Positions 27,834 to 36,263 of a stretch of DNA of 64,000 bases are shown here, piece after piece. The stretch's first letter is position 1; every line of letters begins with the position of its first letter. The stretch spans positions 1 through 64,000 of the forward strand of contig JAHDFB010000001.1 of the NCBI GenBank assembly GCA_020628475.1, in the 5' to 3' direction. The position numbers were made by a program, and so were the translations under genes. The DNA comes from Saprospiraceae bacterium (GTDB lineage: Bacteria > Bacteroidota > Bacteroidia > Chitinophagales > Saprospiraceae). The notes under the pieces were generated by a model. It searched no databases. It was not told the origin of the DNA and saw nothing but the letters and a program-made list of their open reading frames with translations.

Positions 27834-28511
27834 TTAACTTTCCAGATTATTGTTACTTTCAGGATTGCCTAATAGGAAATGATAGATTACAGAAAGTATG
27901 ATATATACACTCATTCCAATAAACAAGGCACTAGCTAGATTAACAAAGCTAGCGATCAATACACTTAACATCGTCATGGCCAAAAATAATCCAGTCCATT
28001 TATCCTTGCGCAATCCTTTGAATGAGAACATTTTAATGCTACTAACATTAAGTAATGCGACAAAGATGAAAAGAATACTAAATAGTGGATAATCAAATAG
28101 TAGACTATTTTGATTGAATATAATTAACCCAAGAAAAAATAGGGCAGATGCTGGAACGGCTAAGCCTTTGAAATAATATTGTTCCCCTCCAGAAATATTA
28201 AATCGTGCTAAACGAAGGGCAGCTGTCACTACGATAATAACACTCAAAAATTCCCAGTTTTCATCCAGTTCATGAGCGATAAGAAAGGCGGGTGCTGCAC
28301 CAAAAGTAACCATATCCGCAAGACTGTCAAGTTCGCCACCAAATTTGGATTGAGCATTCAACCACCGAGCGACGGCACCATCAAATACATCAAACAACGC
28401 ACCTAAAAGAATCAACCAAATTCCTGAATTAATATCAACGATGAAGACGAGAAATCCACATACTAGATTGGCACAGGTTAATGCGGATGGAATGGCATTT
28501 TTAATATTCAT
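27834..28511 (-). CDS. pssA: CDP-diacylglycerol-serine O-phosphatidyltransferase
   Basis: A 225-residue multi-pass membrane enzyme making phosphatidylserine, precursor of phosphatidylethanolamine. The CDP-alcohol phosphotransferase signature is complete: DVFDGAVARWLNAQSKFGGELDSLAD fits DG-x2-AR-x8-G-x3-D-x3-D. Around seven hydrophobic segments are seen, and the start MNIKNAIPSALTCANLVCGF is typical. A TAGATTTG element on the minus strand lies at 28517-28524, immediately before the ATG, suggesting its own leaderless promoter in the 15-base gap after the HtrA gene. Confidence 0.93.
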   Translation of the reverse strand: MNIKNAIPSALTCANLVCGFLVFIVDINSGIWLILLGALFDVFDGAVARWLNAQSKFGGELDSLADMVTFGAAPAFLIAHELDENWEFLSVIIVVTAALRLARFNISGGEQYYFKGLAVPASALFFLGLIIFNQNSLLFDYPLFSILFIFVALLNVSSIKMFSFKGLRKDKWTGLFLAMTMLSVLIASFVNLASALFIGMSVYIILSVIYHFLLGNPESNNNLES

Positions 28512-28516
28512 ACAAT

Positions 28517-28524
28517 CAAATCTA
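28517..28524 (-). promoter_or_regulatory. -7 promoter element of pssA, leaderless arrangement
   Basis: The minus strand reads TAGATTTG (full TAnnTTTG), with only five bases between it and the pssA ATG. The transcript should start at or next to the start codon. Confidence 0.5.
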
Positions 28525-28526
28525 CA

Positions 28527-29645
28527 CTAATTCTGACTGAGGACCACCTGGGCAGATTCTTTTTTATCATTTCGTATATATTCAACCGTGACGGTATCAC
28601 CGGGATTATACTCTTCAAGATGCAATACTAAATCGCTATTATTTTTAATTGCTTTTCCATCGACGCTTACGATGAGATCTCCAAGAATAATTCTTCCTCG
28701 TCGGTCTCTCTTTGTTCCCTGCATTCCTGCTATGGCGGCGCCTTTACCGGCTGTCACATTCATAATTAGAGCTCCTTCCAGTCCATATCGATCCTGAGCA
28801 ACAGTTCCTTGAAGTAGTTCTACGCCGAGTACTGGACGTCTGATTTTTCCATATTGAATCAAATCGGAAACGACCCATTTTACCTCATCAACAGGGATGG
28901 AAAATCCAATACCCGCGTAGGCACCAGATGGGCTATAAATAGCGGTGTTGACACCGATTAATTCTCCTGTTGAATTAAGAAGTGGGCCTCCTGAATTACC
29001 TGGATTAATAGCGGCATCGGTCTGGATTACATCCGTGATTTTAATATCATTGACGGAGTTGATTTCTCTTCCTAAGGCGCTAATGATTCCAGTCGTTAAA
29101 GAATAGTCCAATCCAAATGGATTTCCGATAGCCAGGGTAGTTTGTCCTACTTGCAAGCTAGAGGATTCACCCTTCGCCAAAGCTTGGAGTTCAGAGAGCG
29201 GAGCATCAATTTTAAGCACCGCCAAATCTTTATCCGGTGCTATGCCTACGGGAATAGCATCATAGGTAGATTGATTATGTAGTGTAACGGTTGCCTTGTC
29301 CGCTCCTTGAATCACATGGAAATTTGTAACGATATGACCCTGCTCATCCCAAATAAACCCGGATCCACTGCCTCGAGGAATCTCGCTCACATTTCTGTTC
29401 CAGTAATTTTTCTCTAAGGTACTCGTAGTAATATAAGTAACCGAAGGTACGCTTTGATTAAACAATGCGATGATCGCTTTTTCATTTTCTTGTAGGTCCT
29501 CAGGGGTATATTCAACCTGCTGTAAAGCTGGTGATTCTTGCCTTTCAACCTCAGAGGATGGATGTATATTTTGGTATGATAAACCAAATAATACACCGGC
29601 GATTAATACCAATATGCCACTAATTACAATCCCAAAATTTTTCAC
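28527..29645 (-). CDS. HtrA/DegP-like serine protease with one PDZ domain
   Basis: A 372-residue envelope protease. It has an N-terminal membrane anchor or signal (about 5-27, LVLIAGVLFGLSY), a trypsin-like domain with the triad H110 (NFHVIQ), D140 (DKDLAVL) and S218 (NPGNSGGPLL), and one PDZ domain at about 260-365 (GRIILGDLIVSVDGKAI). It degrades misfolded envelope proteins. With one PDZ and an anchor it is closer to DegS/HtrA-like proteins than to two-PDZ DegP. The start is GTG at 29645. A TACTTTTA element sits upstream at 29661-29668 on the minus strand. Confidence 0.93.
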   Translation of the reverse strand: MKNFGIVISGILVLIAGVLFGLSYQNIHPSSEVERQESPALQQVEYTPEDLQENEKAIIALFNQSVPSVTYITTSTLEKNYWNRNVSEIPRGSGSGFIWDEQGHIVTNFHVIQGADKATVTLHNQSTYDAIPVGIAPDKDLAVLKIDAPLSELQALAKGESSSLQVGQTTLAIGNPFGLDYSLTTGIISALGREINSVNDIKITDVIQTDAAINPGNSGGPLLNSTGELIGVNTAIYSPSGAYAGIGFSIPVDEVKWVVSDLIQYGKIRRPVLGVELLQGTVAQDRYGLEGALIMNVTAGKGAAIAGMQGTKRDRRGRIILGDLIVSVDGKAIKNNSDLVLHLEEYNPGDTVTVEYIRNDKKESAQVVLSQN

Positions 29646-29718
29646 CTCAATATTTTTTTGTAAAAGTAGAATTTTAACGCTTGACCTACAAGAATAGAAG
29701 GCATTCGAGAATATTAAA

Positions 29719-29751
29719 AAAGCCTTAATTCTTTCAAAGAATCAAGGCTTT
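29719..29751. terminator. Bidirectional terminator-like hairpin
   Basis: Two nearly perfect arms (29719-29734 and 29736-29751; AAAGCCTT, then ATTCTTT, with their complements) form a long hairpin flanked by A/T runs. It lies downstream of the DUF4252 gene on the minus strand and upstream of htrA, ending the sigma operon. Confidence 0.7.
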
Positions 29752-29779
29752 ATAGTAGTAAAGTAGTAGTTAGTTAAAT

Positions 29780-30298
29780 TTACTTTTCTTCAATTTTCTC
29801 AAAGTGCTCCATACCTTCGATATCAATATCTTTACTTAATCTAGCGAGAACCGCCAAATCTATATCTCCGATGAAGGAAATCATACTGAAATCGCTCGAG
29901 GAACCACTAATCATAAGTAATTCTGAGATAACATCGTTTTTCTCTTTCACTAAGAATAAAACTTCTTCATCCGGACCATCTCGAACCGACATTAACTCTT
30001 CATACCCCTTGGTATTAATTTTAGATTTTGCCTCTCGGTATAATTGCATGCCGTTAGAAGAATCGGTAGATAAGATCCGAAGACCTTCCAAATTTGAGAT
30101 GAGTTTTTTGACATCGTCATCCATATCCTCCGGAGCCACCTTAGACACCAATTTGAATAATTTGGGACTGATGAACACCGATGTAAATTCGTCATCTTCC
30201 ATATATTGACTGAAAAAACTGGCAATCGCATCCTTTTGACCGAAAGAGACATTTGAAATAAGGGTGGCAAAAAGCAAGATTAAGCCTATCTGTTTCAT
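29780..30298 (-). CDS. DUF4252 protein
   Basis: A 172-residue protein with signal peptide MKQIGLILLFATLISNVSFGQ. DUF4252 pattern: FFSQYMEDDEFTSVFISPKLF, then ISNLEGLRIL, then ELMISGSSSDFSMISFIGDIDL. These small exported beta-alpha proteins commonly accompany ECF sigma operons in Bacteroidota and have no known activity. It is the third gene of the sigma - membrane protein - DUF4252 operon. Confidence 0.85.
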   Translation of the reverse strand: MKQIGLILLFATLISNVSFGQKDAIASFFSQYMEDDEFTSVFISPKLFKLVSKVAPEDMDDDVKKLISNLEGLRILSTDSSNGMQLYREAKSKINTKGYEELMSVRDGPDEEVLFLVKEKNDVISELLMISGSSSDFSMISFIGDIDLAVLARLSKDIDIEGMEHFEKIEEK

Positions 30299-30324
30299 TG
30301 TTAAATATTGTTTGTTAAAAATAA

Positions 30325-31101
30325 TTATTTGAATATACTAGTATGTTTTAAATCTTTTAATCGTTCCATGTTGTTCGTGCCTTTTTGAAACTTTTCTCCT
30401 GTTTTACCGAGAGCTGCTAAGGCATAACTCATAGCTTCTTCAGGATCATCTATCTGAACACCATTGACCACGGCATAACCAGATTCATCTCCTGTTGGAT
30501 CACCATCCGGTATCAAAAAGAGAGCCGTTAAGACGAATACAAACATGGCAGCTATACCCGCTACGTTTCTCCAAGATCTTCTTCTAGAAGACATAGGTAT
30601 GACGGTAGCTTCTGATTTTTGTCGCTCTTTTTCCTCTAAAGAAGCAACCAACGCAGCCACGTCAATAGAACAGGTTCGTAGGCGTTCCGCTTCTACAAAG
30701 TGATTGTAGATTGGTCCCATATCGTTCTGCTCAACAAAATCGGCAACATCCAGTTCAGATTGAAGCAAGCGTTCTTGTTCGATAAAGGCAATATAGGCCG
30801 GGTGCATACTTTGTTCTGCAGCTTCTAAAAAAGCCTCGACTTGTGCAGTTTCTGCTGGATTGGTGAGCTCGCGTTCATAGCGATCAAGCAATACCTCCAT
30901 ATCATTGGTGGGCGTCAAAAGAGAAGGGATGTCGACAGAGCTAATAATCTCTCGTTCTTTCTCTATAAAATCATTATATCCAGGGATGATTTCTTGTTCG
31001 GATTCCAGTAAAAATGCTTCTACAATTTCTGTTTCTTCGGGAGAACAAATACCTTGTTCATATTTATCAAGAAGTTGTTCTATATGATCGTAATTCATCA
31101 T
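30325..31101 (-). CDS. Membrane protein with three N-terminal sequence repeats, probable sigma-factor regulator
   Basis: A 258-residue protein. Its N-terminal about 160 residues consist of a duplicated module: LLDKYEQGICSPEETEIVEAFL with YNDFIEKERE at about 8-57, and LLDRYERELTNPAETAQVEAFL with YIAFIEQERL at about 68-119, plus a third half-copy YNHFVEAERL at about 130-155. A basic stretch (SSRRRSWR) and one membrane helix (about 177-197) follow, then a short periplasmic tail. It starts one base inside the stop codon of the sigma gene, so it is probably the anti-sigma partner. No zinc motif (HxxxCxxC) is present. Confidence 0.7.
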   Translation of the reverse strand: MMNYDHIEQLLDKYEQGICSPEETEIVEAFLLESEQEIIPGYNDFIEKEREIISSVDIPSLLTPTNDMEVLLDRYERELTNPAETAQVEAFLEAAEQSMHPAYIAFIEQERLLQSELDVADFVEQNDMGPIYNHFVEAERLRTCSIDVAALVASLEEKERQKSEATVIPMSSRRRSWRNVAGIAAMFVFVLTALFLIPDGDPTGDESGYAVVNGVQIDDPEEAMSYALAALGKTGEKFQKGTNNMERLKDLKHTSIFK

Positions 31102-31604
31102 TATGCGTTCTTTAATACTTCTAATTGTGACTTAATAGCTTGTCGACCACGGTAAATATTAATTTTTACCTGATTGTTAGAGAAACCCGTTATTTCAGCA
31201 ATTTCATCATAGCTATATTGTTCAATATCGCGAAGATGGAGCACCGTTTTCTGTGTTTCCGGCAATTGATCATACAATTCCTTTACTTTTCTCAGCAAAT
31301 CACTGTTTTCAAGAGATTGACCCGGGGTAGGGCCTCCATCTGATAAATGACCATAGTCGCTGAGGTCATTGGTTCTACGATGTTTTGATCGCGTTTTGTC
31401 AATCGATAAATTTCTAGTTAAGGTCATACACCATCCAGCTTTATTATCAATAGAAGCAAAATGTTCACGTTTGTTCCAGACTTTGATGATCACTTCTTGA
31501 ACCACATCTTCAGCATCAAACTGATTGCCAACGATACGGTAAGAAAGCCGATACATTTTGTCTTTGACGTCGTTGATTATATTTGTAAATTCTTGATTGT
31601 CCAT
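31101..31604 (-). CDS. ECF RNA polymerase sigma-70 factor
   Basis: A 167-residue sigma factor. Region 2 is YRLSYRIVGNQFDAEDVVQEV followed by IKVWNKRE; region 4 is LPETQKTVLHLRDIEQYSYDEIA followed by TGFSNNQVKINIYRGRQ. It heads an operon with the repeat-containing membrane protein and DUF4252. It differs from the FecI-like factor at 10.1 kb, as no TonB receptor follows. A TATCTTTC element lies 23 bases upstream on the minus strand (31628-31635). Confidence 0.93.
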   Translation of the reverse strand: MDNQEFTNIINDVKDKMYRLSYRIVGNQFDAEDVVQEVIIKVWNKREHFASIDNKAGWCMTLTRNLSIDKTRSKHRRTNDLSDYGHLSDGGPTPGQSLENSDLLRKVKELYDQLPETQKTVLHLRDIEQYSYDEIAEITGFSNNQVKINIYRGRQAIKSQLEVLKNA

Positions 31605-31661
31605 TGTTTATTTTTGGAGAATAATGCGAAAGATAAGACAATTATTCTTCTTTTCTTTCTA

Positions 31662-31689
31662 GGACTTTCGCCTATCGGCTCGTCCAAAA
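31662..31689. repeat. Small palindromic repeat, copy 3
   Basis: Reads GGAC, TT, TCGCC, TAT, CGGC, TC, GTCC, AAAA. It matches copy 2 at 43315-43342 at 23 of 28 positions, and the outer stem change GGGC/GCCC to GGAC/GTCC keeps pairing. It lies in the gap upstream of the sigma gene. Confidence 0.55.
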
Positions 31690-31802
31690 TTTATTCCTAC
31701 ATCTTTCTGACGATCCAAGCTAAAAAAAAGTTACAGCTTTCCTTAAGAAAATTTTAAAACTCTATATCTTCGTCCTCAATTAACGAACTAAAACGCTATA
31801 TC

Positions 31803-33812
31803 ATGAAAGCGATACTACCCTTACTATTCCTTATAACGATTTCTATTAATTCCGTATTTGCTCAAAAAGTAAAATTTGGAAAAGTAGATAAAACTTGGTT
31901 AAAACAGGAATCTTGCACCTATGATCAGGCTGATGCCGAATATATTTATCATTCTGCAAAAGTCCAATTTGAATACAACGATACTTATGGTCGATTTGAT
32001 CTGGTATACTACATTCATGATCAAATTAAAATTTACACGAAAGAAGGGGTGGAATACGCCAATTTTTCGATTCCATATTACATCGGGGGAAACAGCCCAG
32101 ATAATGAAAATATATCCAATCTTAAAGCCTTAACCTACAATCTAGTAGATGGAAAAACAGAGGTGTCGAAACTATCCAAAAAAAATATTTTCGATGAAGA
32201 ATTGAATCAATATTATGCGCTCAAGAAATTTGCATTACCAGCGGTAAAAAAGGGTAGTGTAATAGAGATCAAATATAAATTAACTTCTCCACGCGTGTTT
32301 TCCGTAGATGAATTCTATTTCCAAGAAGATATTCCGATTTCCAATGCATTTTTTGAAGCAACAATTCCAGAATTTTATAACTACAATGTTGATATCAAGG
32401 GTAATGTTGCACTGAATAAAGAAGAAGAACGAGAGTCACGTAGTTTCAATATGACCACTACGGTCGTAGGCAAAGACTTACCAGGCTCACAAACAGGACG
32501 AGCACAGAAACAAAGGGTCAATGTCGATGTGAATGTCGATATTAAGCGTTATACCGCCAATAATGTTCCGGCCATTAAAAATGAGCCCTACGTTTATACG
32601 ATGAATAATTATAAAAGTGCAGTAAGAATGGAGCTTTTATCAACGAAGTTTCCTAATTCCAAAATCAATTATTACACCAAAGATTGGAATAAAGTAGCTA
32701 CATTGATTAGTAAAACAAGTTTCGGAACAGCTTTACGAAAAAAATATAAAGATCTGGATGATCTTGTTGAAAAAGTGGCCGATCTATCGGAAGAGGAGAA
32801 AATCGCTACCATATTTAATGCCTTTCAATCAAGCTTTACCTGGAATGGATTCTATTCCATTTATCCAGGTGATGACATGAAAAAATTAATGAAGGAAGGT
32901 ACTGGAAACGTCGCGGCCATTAATCTGTTGTTGGTTAATATTCTTCAAAAATCAGGCGTTCAAGCTTTTCCATTGGTTTACAAAACGAGAAAATCAGGAA
33001 ATTTAAATATATCGAACCCAACAATTGATAATTTAGATTATGTCCTTGCGGTGGTTCAATTGGAGAAAGGGCTGTTGTACTTAGATGCAACAAGTCCCAA
33101 TGTTTCTCCCAACATGCTTCCTTCTCGAGCACTCAATTTACGGGGAGTCGTCGTAAATGATGATCAAGGAATGTTGATGCCCATTCAAAATCCAAATCGA
33201 GGTTCGGTGACGAATTATTACACCTTAAAAATAGAAGACGGCCAGCTTGAAGGTAGTTTCCAAGGGAGAATAAAAGGATATGAAGCTTACAAAGAGAGAG
33301 TTCGATATGAAAAAGAGGAGAATTTTATAGAAGGAATGGATGAGTCGGGAGTAAGCTATTCAGATATAGAAATATCGGATTTCTACAGTAATAAGAACAG
33401 TGTTTCAGTAAAAGCTTCCGTACAATTTCAAGAAGGACTGCGACAGATAGGTGATGAGTACTTTATCGATCTTTCATTATTACATGCTTCCTTTGAAAAT
33501 CCGTTCACATCGGAAGAGAGAAATTTTCCTATATTTTTCGAGTCTACTTCCAAGGTGAATTCTATTGTGAAAATTGCGATACCTGAGGGCTATGAAATCA
33601 AGAGCATTCCAGAAAAAATGTTGATAGCATCGCCGGAAAAACAACTCCAGTATTTAATCGAACCCAAGGTGCAAGGTGCCGAAATCGTCTTAAATATAAG
33701 AGAAACGAGAAATGTAACAATGATAGAACCAAGTTATTACAGTTCTGTGAAGCAATTCTATGACCAGGTTCAATCTAAGTTTCAGGATAAAATAATACTT
33801 GCTAAAAACTAA
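31803..33812 (+). CDS. DUF3857 / transglutaminase-like-fold secreted protein
   Basis: A 669-residue protein with signal peptide 1-20 (SVFAQ). An N-terminal DUF3857 domain covers about 60-230 (YYIHDQIKIYTKEGVEYANF, then KFALPAVKKGSVIEIKYKL). A transglutaminase-like core covers about 300-430, with NLLLVNILQKSGVQAFPLV. The position that is a Cys in active transglutaminases reads V370 (GTGNVAAIN), and no other Cys is near, so this core is probably catalytically dead. A DUF3858-like end follows. Usually periplasmic; role unknown. Its own promoter, TATCTTCG, is at 31765-31772. Confidence 0.85.
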   Translation: MKAILPLLFLITISINSVFAQKVKFGKVDKTWLKQESCTYDQADAEYIYHSAKVQFEYNDTYGRFDLVYYIHDQIKIYTKEGVEYANFSIPYYIGGNSPDNENISNLKALTYNLVDGKTEVSKLSKKNIFDEELNQYYALKKFALPAVKKGSVIEIKYKLTSPRVFSVDEFYFQEDIPISNAFFEATIPEFYNYNVDIKGNVALNKEEERESRSFNMTTTVVGKDLPGSQTGRAQKQRVNVDVNVDIKRYTANNVPAIKNEPYVYTMNNYKSAVRMELLSTKFPNSKINYYTKDWNKVATLISKTSFGTALRKKYKDLDDLVEKVADLSEEEKIATIFNAFQSSFTWNGFYSIYPGDDMKKLMKEGTGNVAAINLLLVNILQKSGVQAFPLVYKTRKSGNLNISNPTIDNLDYVLAVVQLEKGLLYLDATSPNVSPNMLPSRALNLRGVVVNDDQGMLMPIQNPNRGSVTNYYTLKIEDGQLEGSFQGRIKGYEAYKERVRYEKEENFIEGMDESGVSYSDIEISDFYSNKNSVSVKASVQFQEGLRQIGDEYFIDLSLLHASFENPFTSEERNFPIFFESTSKVNSIVKIAIPEGYEIKSIPEKMLIASPEKQLQYLIEPKVQGAEIVLNIRETRNVTMIEPSYYSSVKQFYDQVQSKFQDKIILAKN

Positions 33813-33819
33813 ATTATCG

Positions 33820-34452
33820 ATGACCAAACTATTACTACTATTTTCATTAACAATTTTTTCATTACAACTCTGTACACCTAAGACGGATCAAAATACGAAG
33901 CATGTCTTTTATTTACATGGGAGTATTTTAGAAGGAGAGGAGCGAAATGCCATTAGTCCAGATTATGGAGAATATCAGTATACTGAGATCATCGAAAAAA
34001 TTAAAGCAAGTGGAGTCGTACTGCATACAGAACTACGTGAAGCCAATACCAGTGTGGATGTCTACTCGGATAAAATAATCAATGAAATCAAGGATTTGAT
34101 TTCCAAAGGGGTACAACCAGCAGAAATTTATGTGATTGGTGCCTCAAAAGGTGCACTTATTGCCATGTTGGTTTCTACGAAATATGATAATCCTGCCATC
34201 TCTTATGTTGTGATGGGCAATTGTAATCAATGGGTAGCAGATCACTACGCTCTAAATTTACACGGAAGAGTATTATCCATCCTTGAATCCTCCGATGATA
34301 TCGGTGGAGAGAGTTGCGAAGTTATGAAGCCCACCTCTCCAGACTTGAAATATTTTAACGAGATAAAACTAAATACAGGTCTGAGTCATGGATTCCTTTA
34401 CAAACCCTTAGAAGAATGGATGAAACCGACATTGGATTTTATTCATTCTTAG
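33820..34452 (+). CDS. Alpha/beta-hydrolase-like lipoprotein
   Basis: A 210-residue protein starting at ATG 33820 (a frame from TTG 33799 overlaps the preceding gene). The signal ends LQLC, so Cys18 is lipidated. The fold is alpha/beta hydrolase: VFYLHGSILEG (oxyanion strand), IYVIGASKGALIAMLVS with the nucleophile-elbow-like G-A-S-K-G, and GLSHGFLYKPLEEWM supplying a His near the end. It follows the DUF3857 gene by seven bases. Substrate unknown. It converges with the response-regulator gene, overlapping by four bases. Confidence 0.75.
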   Translation: MTKLLLLFSLTIFSLQLCTPKTDQNTKHVFYLHGSILEGEERNAISPDYGEYQYTEIIEKIKASGVVLHTELREANTSVDVYSDKIINEIKDLISKGVQPAEIYVIGASKGALIAMLVSTKYDNPAISYVVMGNCNQWVADHYALNLHGRVLSILESSDDIGGESCEVMKPTSPDLKYFNEIKLNTGLSHGFLYKPLEEWMKPTLDFIHS

Positions 34453-35132
34453 TCTACAAATTTATAGCCTACGCCACGTACTGATATGAAGTGCTTGGGA
34501 TGCGAAGGATCTTCTTCAAAATTTTTTCGAAGAACCAATATGAAATTGTCGATGGTTCTCGTAGAAGGTATGACATCGTATCCCCATACGGCTTGCAAGA
34601 TTTCTTTTCTACTTACAACTTGATTTTTACGCTCAATCAATAAGCGAAGAAGCATTACTTCTTTTTTGGTTAGAACAAAGATGCCTTTGGGCCCCCGAGC
34701 CTCAAACGTATTAAAATCAACCTCATTATTGCCAAATTCGTAAGCTTCCATCTCAGACTTAATATCATCTTTAGACCGCTGTAGCAATTTTTCAATCCGA
34801 AGTAATAATTCTTCAAGAACAAATGGTTTGCTCAGGTAATCATCCGCACCTTTTTTTAAACCCTTGATGCGATCTTCCGGTTGCGAACGAGCAGAGAGCA
34901 TCAAAATAGGAATAGATGAATCCGTCAATCGAATTTGCTGGCAGACTTCGATCCCGCTCATACCGGGTAACATGATGTCTAATATGATTAAATCAAATCG
35001 TTCATTGTTAAATACCTCCACAGCTTTTTTCCCATTTTCGCAGGCTACTACGGTGTAATTATCCAACTCCAAATTAATTTTAATAAGGTTGGAAATACTT
35101 TCTTCGTCTTCTACTAATAATATTCTAATCAT
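34449..35132 (-). CDS. OmpR-family response regulator
   Basis: A 227-residue DNA-binding regulator. Receiver domain at 1-120 with the acidic pair E8/D9 and the phospho-acceptor D52 (LIILDIMLPGMSG), plus the conserved Lys in GADDYLSKPF. Winged helix at about 130-227 (VSRKEILQAVWGYD, RTIDNFILVLRKNFE, ISVRGVGYKFVD). It overlaps the histidine kinase gene by four bases, and the kinase gene comes first, so they form one operon. Confidence 0.94.
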   Translation of the reverse strand: MIRILLVEDEESISNLIKINLELDNYTVVACENGKKAVEVFNNERFDLIILDIMLPGMSGIEVCQQIRLTDSSIPILMLSARSQPEDRIKGLKKGADDYLSKPFVLEELLLRIEKLLQRSKDDIKSEMEAYEFGNNEVDFNTFEARGPKGIFVLTKKEVMLLRLLIERKNQVVSRKEILQAVWGYDVIPSTRTIDNFILVLRKNFEEDPSHPKHFISVRGVGYKFVD

Positions 35133-36124
35133 GCCATCTTAAGTTCTGCTGTAAATATGCTTCCTTTCGGAGTATTATCGGAAATGCTAATGTCTCCTTT
35201 ATTTTTTTGTGTAATCGTTTTTACGATGTATAACCCGAGACCTGTGCCCTTGTGACTTCGAGTTTCTTCGTTGCCAATTCTGTAAAAACGCTTAAATATA
35301 TGTTTTCGTTCTTCTTTTGGGATGCCTTCTCCGGTATCTTTCACGCGTATAATAAAAGAATCTTCCACAATCTCAAAGCTGCACGCTACCTCATCCTGGC
35401 TGTATTTTAATGCATTATTGATCAAATTATCGGCAATACGTTGCACGCCTTCCATATCTATATGGATTTTTTTGGGGCTTTCGCTTTGCTCGCCCAAAAT
35501 GGAATAGGTTACACGTGATTCTCCTGGGGCATACATTCTGGAAGTTTGAATCAGATTTATGAGTTCAGGTACGGTCGTTTCAACGTGATTTACAAAATAT
35601 CGTTGTTCTATCGCGTTTACGGATAAGATATTTTCCACTTGACGATGCAATCGATCTACTTCGTAAATGCCGTTTTCTGAAATAGCACTATTTTGCTCAA
35701 AATTTAGGTTGCGCTTTTTAATGGTTTCAAAAGCCAGTTTTATAGAAGCTAGAGGCGATTTCAACTCATGAGTTACAGACAACAAAAAGTTGTTTTGATT
35801 TTCTGAGTTTTTTAAATTTTTCCGATATCCGACCCACAAAAAAAACAAGCCACTGATTAGGGCTAGGGTAAATACAATACCCTCACTGATTATCATGATT
35901 TTTTGTCGTTCATAAGTATCTTTGACCTCTGCTCGAAAAGCTTGATTCTGTTCGTCACTCAAATAGAAAATCGCTTCTTGTTGCTGAAAGATAATCTCAT
36001 TTTTATTGTACAATAAATAAGTCCACCAACACAAAGCAGCTAACATATAGAGAATAATTACCCAAGGGGCCCATTTCATACGTAGAAATATTTTTGCAAA
36101 AATCGAAAATATTTTTAGCATCAT
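35129..36124 (-). CDS. Membrane sensor histidine kinase
   Basis: A 331-residue kinase. Two membrane helices (about 15-37 and 73-95) enclose a short periplasmic loop of about 35 residues. H-box: LLSVTHELKSPLASIKL. N-box: ADNLINNALKYSQ. G boxes: VKDTGEGIPKEERKHIFKRFYR and GTGLGLYIVK. It phosphorylates the adjacent OmpR-type regulator. The small sensor loop gives no clue to the signal. Confidence 0.93.
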   Translation of the reverse strand: MMLKIFSIFAKIFLRMKWAPWVIILYMLAALCWWTYLLYNKNEIIFQQQEAIFYLSDEQNQAFRAEVKDTYERQKIMIISEGIVFTLALISGLFFLWVGYRKNLKNSENQNNFLLSVTHELKSPLASIKLAFETIKKRNLNFEQNSAISENGIYEVDRLHRQVENILSVNAIEQRYFVNHVETTVPELINLIQTSRMYAPGESRVTYSILGEQSESPKKIHIDMEGVQRIADNLINNALKYSQDEVACSFEIVEDSFIIRVKDTGEGIPKEERKHIFKRFYRIGNEETRSHKGTGLGLYIVKTITQKNKGDISISDNTPKGSIFTAELKMA

Positions 36125-36263
36125 CCCATTTCATGGAATGATGGACTACAATTTCTTACATATTATACTACGGAATGATATATTAATTTGTTATTTTAGG
36201 AATGTCAAAATACCGTAAATTCCTTTACTAATGTTGTATTATTGCAGCCACTAAAATTGAGAA

